Source: Lasioglossum baleicum (lineage: Eukaryota > Arthropoda > Insecta > Hymenoptera > Halictidae). Taken from it: DNA of 64,000 bases. A program made the position numbers and the translations under genes. Location: contig NW_027469105.1 of the NCBI RefSeq assembly GCF_051020765.1, forward strand, positions 558,001 to 622,000, written 5' to 3'. Below the pieces are notes generated by a model, which made no database searches, was not told the origin of the DNA, and worked only from the letters and a program-made list of their open reading frames with translations. Shown here piece after piece: positions 61,232-64,000 of the stretch (position 1 is the first letter of the stretch; the number at the start of each line of letters is the position of its first letter).

Positions 61232-61469
61232 TTATGCGTTATGCGTTATGCGTTATGCGTTATGCGTTATGCGTTATGCGTTATGCGTTATGCGTTATGC
61301 GTTATGCGTTATGCGTTATGCGTTATGCGTTATGCGTTATGCGTTATGCGTTATGCGTTATGCGTTATGCGTTATGCGTTATGCGTTATGCGTTATGCGT
61401 TATGCGTTATGCGTTATGCGTTATGCGTTATGCGTTATGCGTTATGGGTTATGCGTTATCCGTTATGCG
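61232..61469 (+). repeat. 30-unit pure run and junction
   Basis: Pure 61232-61441, then TTATGGG, TTATCCG and a TTATGCG where copy 1 has TTATGGA. This is the junction between the two duplicated segments. Confidence 0.92.
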
Positions 61470-62519
61470 TTATGCGTTATGTATTATGCGTTATGGTTAA
61501 TGCGTTATGGGTTATGCGTTGTGCGTTATCCGTTATGCGTTATGCGTTATCGGCTTTGCGTTATGCGTCATACGTTATGCGTTATGCGTTATCGGCTTTG
61601 CGTTATGCGTCATGCGTTATGGGTTATGCGTTATCCGTTATGGATTATGCGTAATGCATTATACGTTATGCGTTATGCGTTTCGCGTTATGTGTTATGCG
61701 TTATGCGTTATGCGTTATGCGTTATGCGTTATGCGTTATGCGTTATGCGTTATGCGTTATGCGTTATGCGTTATGCGTTATGCGTTATGCGTTATGCTTT
61801 ATGGGTTATGCGTAATGCGTTATCGGCTTGGCGTTATGCGTTATCCGTTATGGATTATGCGTTATGTATTATGCGTTATGGGTTATGCGTTATCCGTTAT
61901 CCGTTATCCGTTATCCGTTATGCGTTATGCGTTATGCGTTATGCGTTATGCGTTATCGGCTTTGCGTTATGCGTCATACGTTATGCGTTATGCGTTATGC
62001 GTTATGCGTTATCGGCTTTGCGTTATGCGTCATGCGGTACGGGTTATGCGTTATCCGTTATGGATTATGCGTAATGCATTATGCGTTATGCGTTATCCGT
62101 TATGGGTTATGCGTTATGCGTTATGCGATATGCGTTATGTGTTATGCGTTATGCGTTATCGGCTTTGCGTTATGCGTTATGGGTTATGCGTTATCCGTTA
62201 TGGATTATGCGTTATGTATTATGCGTTATGGTTAATGCGTTATGGGTTATGCGTTGTGCGTTATCCGTTATGCGTTATGCGTTATCGGCTTTGCGTTATG
62301 CGTCATACGTTATGCGTTATGCGTTATCGGCTTTGCGTTATGCGTCATGCGTTATGGGTTATGCGTTATCCGTTATGGATTATGCGTAATGCATTATACG
62401 TTATGCGTTATGCGTTTCGCGTTATGTGTTATGCGTTATGCGTTATGCGTTATGCGTTATGCGTTATGCGTTATGCGTTATGCGTTATGCGTTATGCGTT
62501 ATGCGTTATGCGTTACGCG
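61470..62519 (+). repeat. Copy 2 of the 1274-bp tandem duplication
   Basis: CTTGGCG at 61827, TTATCCG x4 at 61890-61917, GTACGGG near 62037, TTATGTG 62422, twelve pure units and TTACGCG 62513. It differs from copy 1 by two units in the terminal run. Confidence 0.92.
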
Positions 62520-62918
62520 TTATGCGTTATGCGTTATGCGTTATGCGTTATGCGTTATGCGTTATGCGTTATGCGTTATGCGTTATGCGTTATGCGTTAT
62601 GCGTTATGCGTTATGCGTTATGCGTTATGCGTTATGCGTTATGCGTTATGCGTTATGCGTTATGCGTTATGCGTTATGCGTTATGCGTTATGCGTTATGC
62701 GTTATGCGTTATGCGTTATGCGTTATGCGTTATGCGTTATGCGTTATGCGTTATGCGTTATGCGTTATGCGTTATGCGTTATGCGTTATGCGTTATGCGT
62801 TATGCGTTATGCGTTATGCGTTATGCGTTATGCGTTATGCGTTATGCGTTATGCGTTATGCGTTATGCGTTATGCGTTATGCGTTATGCGTTATGCGTTA
62901 TGCGTTATGCGTTATGCG
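62520..62918 (+). repeat. Pure heptamer run, 57 units
   Basis: Perfect TTATGCG from TTACGCG to TTAAGCG (62919). Confidence 0.96.
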
Positions 62919-63415
62919 TTAAGCGTTATGCGTTATGCATTATCGGCTTTGCGTTATGCGTTATGGGTTATGCGTTATCCGTTATGGATTATGCGTTATG
63001 CGTTATGCATTATGCGTAATGCGTAATGCGGTATTGGTTATGCGTTGTGCGTTATCCGTTATCCGTTATCCGTTATCCGTTATGCGTTATGCGTTATGCG
63101 TTATGCGTTATGCGTTAAGCGTTATGCGTTATGCGTTATGCGTTATGCGTTATGCGTTATGCGTTATGCGTTATGCGTTATGCGTTATGCGTTATGCGTC
63201 ATGCGTTATGCGTTATGCGTTATGCGTTATGCGTTATGCGTTATGCGTTATGCGTTATGCGTTATGCGTTATGCGTTATGCGTTATGCGTTATGCGTTAT
63301 GCGTTATGCGTTATGCGTTATGCGTTATGCGTTATGCGTTATGCGTTATGCGTTATGCGTTATGCGTTATGCGTTATGCGTTATGCGTTATGCGTTATGC
63401 GTTATGCGTTATGTG
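62919..63415 (+). repeat. GTATTGG block (copy 3) and run
   Basis: TTAAGCG, TTATGCA 62933, TTATCGG, two TAATGCG, GTATTGG 63031, TTGTGCG, TTATCCG x4 (63052-63079), TTAAGCG 63115, TCATGCG 63199, then 29 pure units and TTATGTG 63409. Matches 53882-54147 apart from one extra TTATCCG. Confidence 0.9.
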
Positions 63416-64000
63416 TTATGCTTTATGGGTTATGCGTAATGCGTTATCGGCTTTGCGTTATGCGTTATGGGTTATGCGTTATCCGTTATGGATTATGCGT
63501 TATGTATTATGTGTTATGGGTTATGCGTTGAGCGTTATCCGTTATCCGTTATCCGTTATCCGTTATGCGTTATGCGTTATGCGTTATGCGTTATCGGCTT
63601 TGCGTTATGCGTCATACGTTATGCGTTATGCGTTATGCGTTATGCGTTATCGGCTTTGCGTTATGCGTCATGCGGTACGGGTTATGCGTTATCCGTTATG
63701 GATTATGCGTAATGCATTATGCGTTATGCGTTATCCGTTATGGGTTATGCGTTATGCGTTATGCGATATGCGCTATGTGTTATGCGTTATGCGTTATCGG
63801 CTTTGCGTTATGCGTTATGGGTTATGCGTTATCCGTTATGGATTATGCGTTATGTATTATGCGTTATGGTTAATGCGTTATGGGTTATGCGTTGTGCGTT
63901 ATCCGTTATGCGTTATGCGTTATCGGCTTTGCGTTATGCGTCATACGTTATGCGTTATGCGTTATGCGTTATGCGTTATCGGCTTTGCGTTATGCGTCAT
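63416..64000 (+). repeat. C left part, TTATCCG x4, D (GTACGGG), truncated by window end
   Basis: TTATGCT 63416 through TTGAGCG 63528 at the standard +112 offset, then TTATCCG x4 (63535-63562) instead of the C right end. GTACGGG near 63674, TAATGCA, CTATGTG, TTATGGT/TAATGCG and two TCATACG/TCATGCG groups follow. The array continues past 64000. Confidence 0.88.

Larger units (their letters stand above)
1..64000 (+). repeat. Heptanucleotide satellite array, unit TTATGCG, spanning the whole window
   Basis: Every part of the window parses into 7-bp units equal to TTATGCG or differing from it by one to three substitutions; the only exception is the T10 tract at 26436-26445. Units start at positions equal to 5 modulo 7 up to about 26435 and 3 modulo 7 after 26449. 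All units point the same way and the reverse-complement unit CGCATAA is not seen as an inverted block. The unit is skewed (three T, one A, two G, one C) and carries one CpG. Neither edge of the array is in the window. Substituted units recur in fixed order as higher-order modules, so this is a satellite with higher-order repeat structure rather than a simple microsatellite. There is no unique DNA between modules. Confidence 0.98.

Noticed and set aside
1..64000. Plant-type telomere (TTTAGGG) or other telomeric repeat
   Set aside because: The unit length matches, but the consensus is TTATGCG. Even the closest common variant, TTATGGG, differs from TTTAGGG at two positions, and TTTAGGG is not seen.
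1..64000. CRISPR array
   Set aside because: There are no unique spacers; every segment between repeats is itself made of the same heptamer. No cas-like genes are present.
1..64000. Cyanobacterial-style short tandem heptamer repeats
   Set aside because: Those are short intergenic tracts of a few to tens of copies. A 64-kb array with higher-order modules and no genes does not fit, although organism identity cannot be excluded from sequence alone.
1..64000. tRNA, rRNA or other structured RNA genes; minus-strand genes
   Set aside because: No sequence outside the heptamer family exists to encode them, and the minus strand meets a TAA in each frame about every 21 bp.

Overview
The whole 64 kb window is one uninterrupted tandem array of a 7-bp unit. 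Read on the + strand the unit is TTATGCG (the same repeat as ATGCGTT), about 9,140 units head to tail, all in one direction. I find no gene, RNA gene, transposon, CRISPR array, promoter or terminator. The many long open frames on the + strand follow arithmetically from a stop-free heptamer: all three frames read the same heptapeptide, MRYALCV. They should not be annotated as proteins.

The array is not uniform. Substituted units (for example TTATCCG, TTATGGG, TTATCGG, CTTTGCG, TCATACG, TTATAAG, TTTCGCG) recur in fixed order as higher-order modules separated by pure TTATGCG runs. I name four modules here. A is about 210 bp. B is about 329-343 bp and ends in TTATAAG, TTTCGCG, TTATGTG. C is 168 bp, from TTATGCT to CTATGTG, and carries TTGAGCG. 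D is a loose family with TTATCTG, TCATACG, GTATGGG or GTACGGG, TTAACCG and TAATGCA. Variation is almost entirely by substitution and by whole-unit gain or loss. The 7-bp register holds from 1 to about 26.43 kb, slips once at a T10 tract (26436-26445), and then holds to the end.

Layout: 1-7 kb, A-A-B higher-order repeats of 756-784 bp spaced by runs of 13-66 units. 7-30 kb, variant-rich mixtures of D, A, B and a few C modules, with visible local duplications (offsets of 2149, 1582 and 784-882 bp). 30-53 kb, a more homogenised core: long pure runs (up to 107 units, 41065-41813) with isolated 329-bp B and 168-bp C modules. 53-64 kb, variant-rich again, with TTATCCG amplified to three or four adjacent copies and a 1274-bp tandem duplication.

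Organism: there is no coding content to place it. A satellite of this length with higher-order structure is typical of eukaryotic heterochromatin (pericentromeric, subtelomeric or sex-chromosome satellite). That is inference from architecture only, and I cannot name a lineage. Because such arrays are hard to assemble, copy number and long-range order should be treated as provisional. Module coordinates were read by eye in 7-bp steps and may be off by a unit in the complex blocks.
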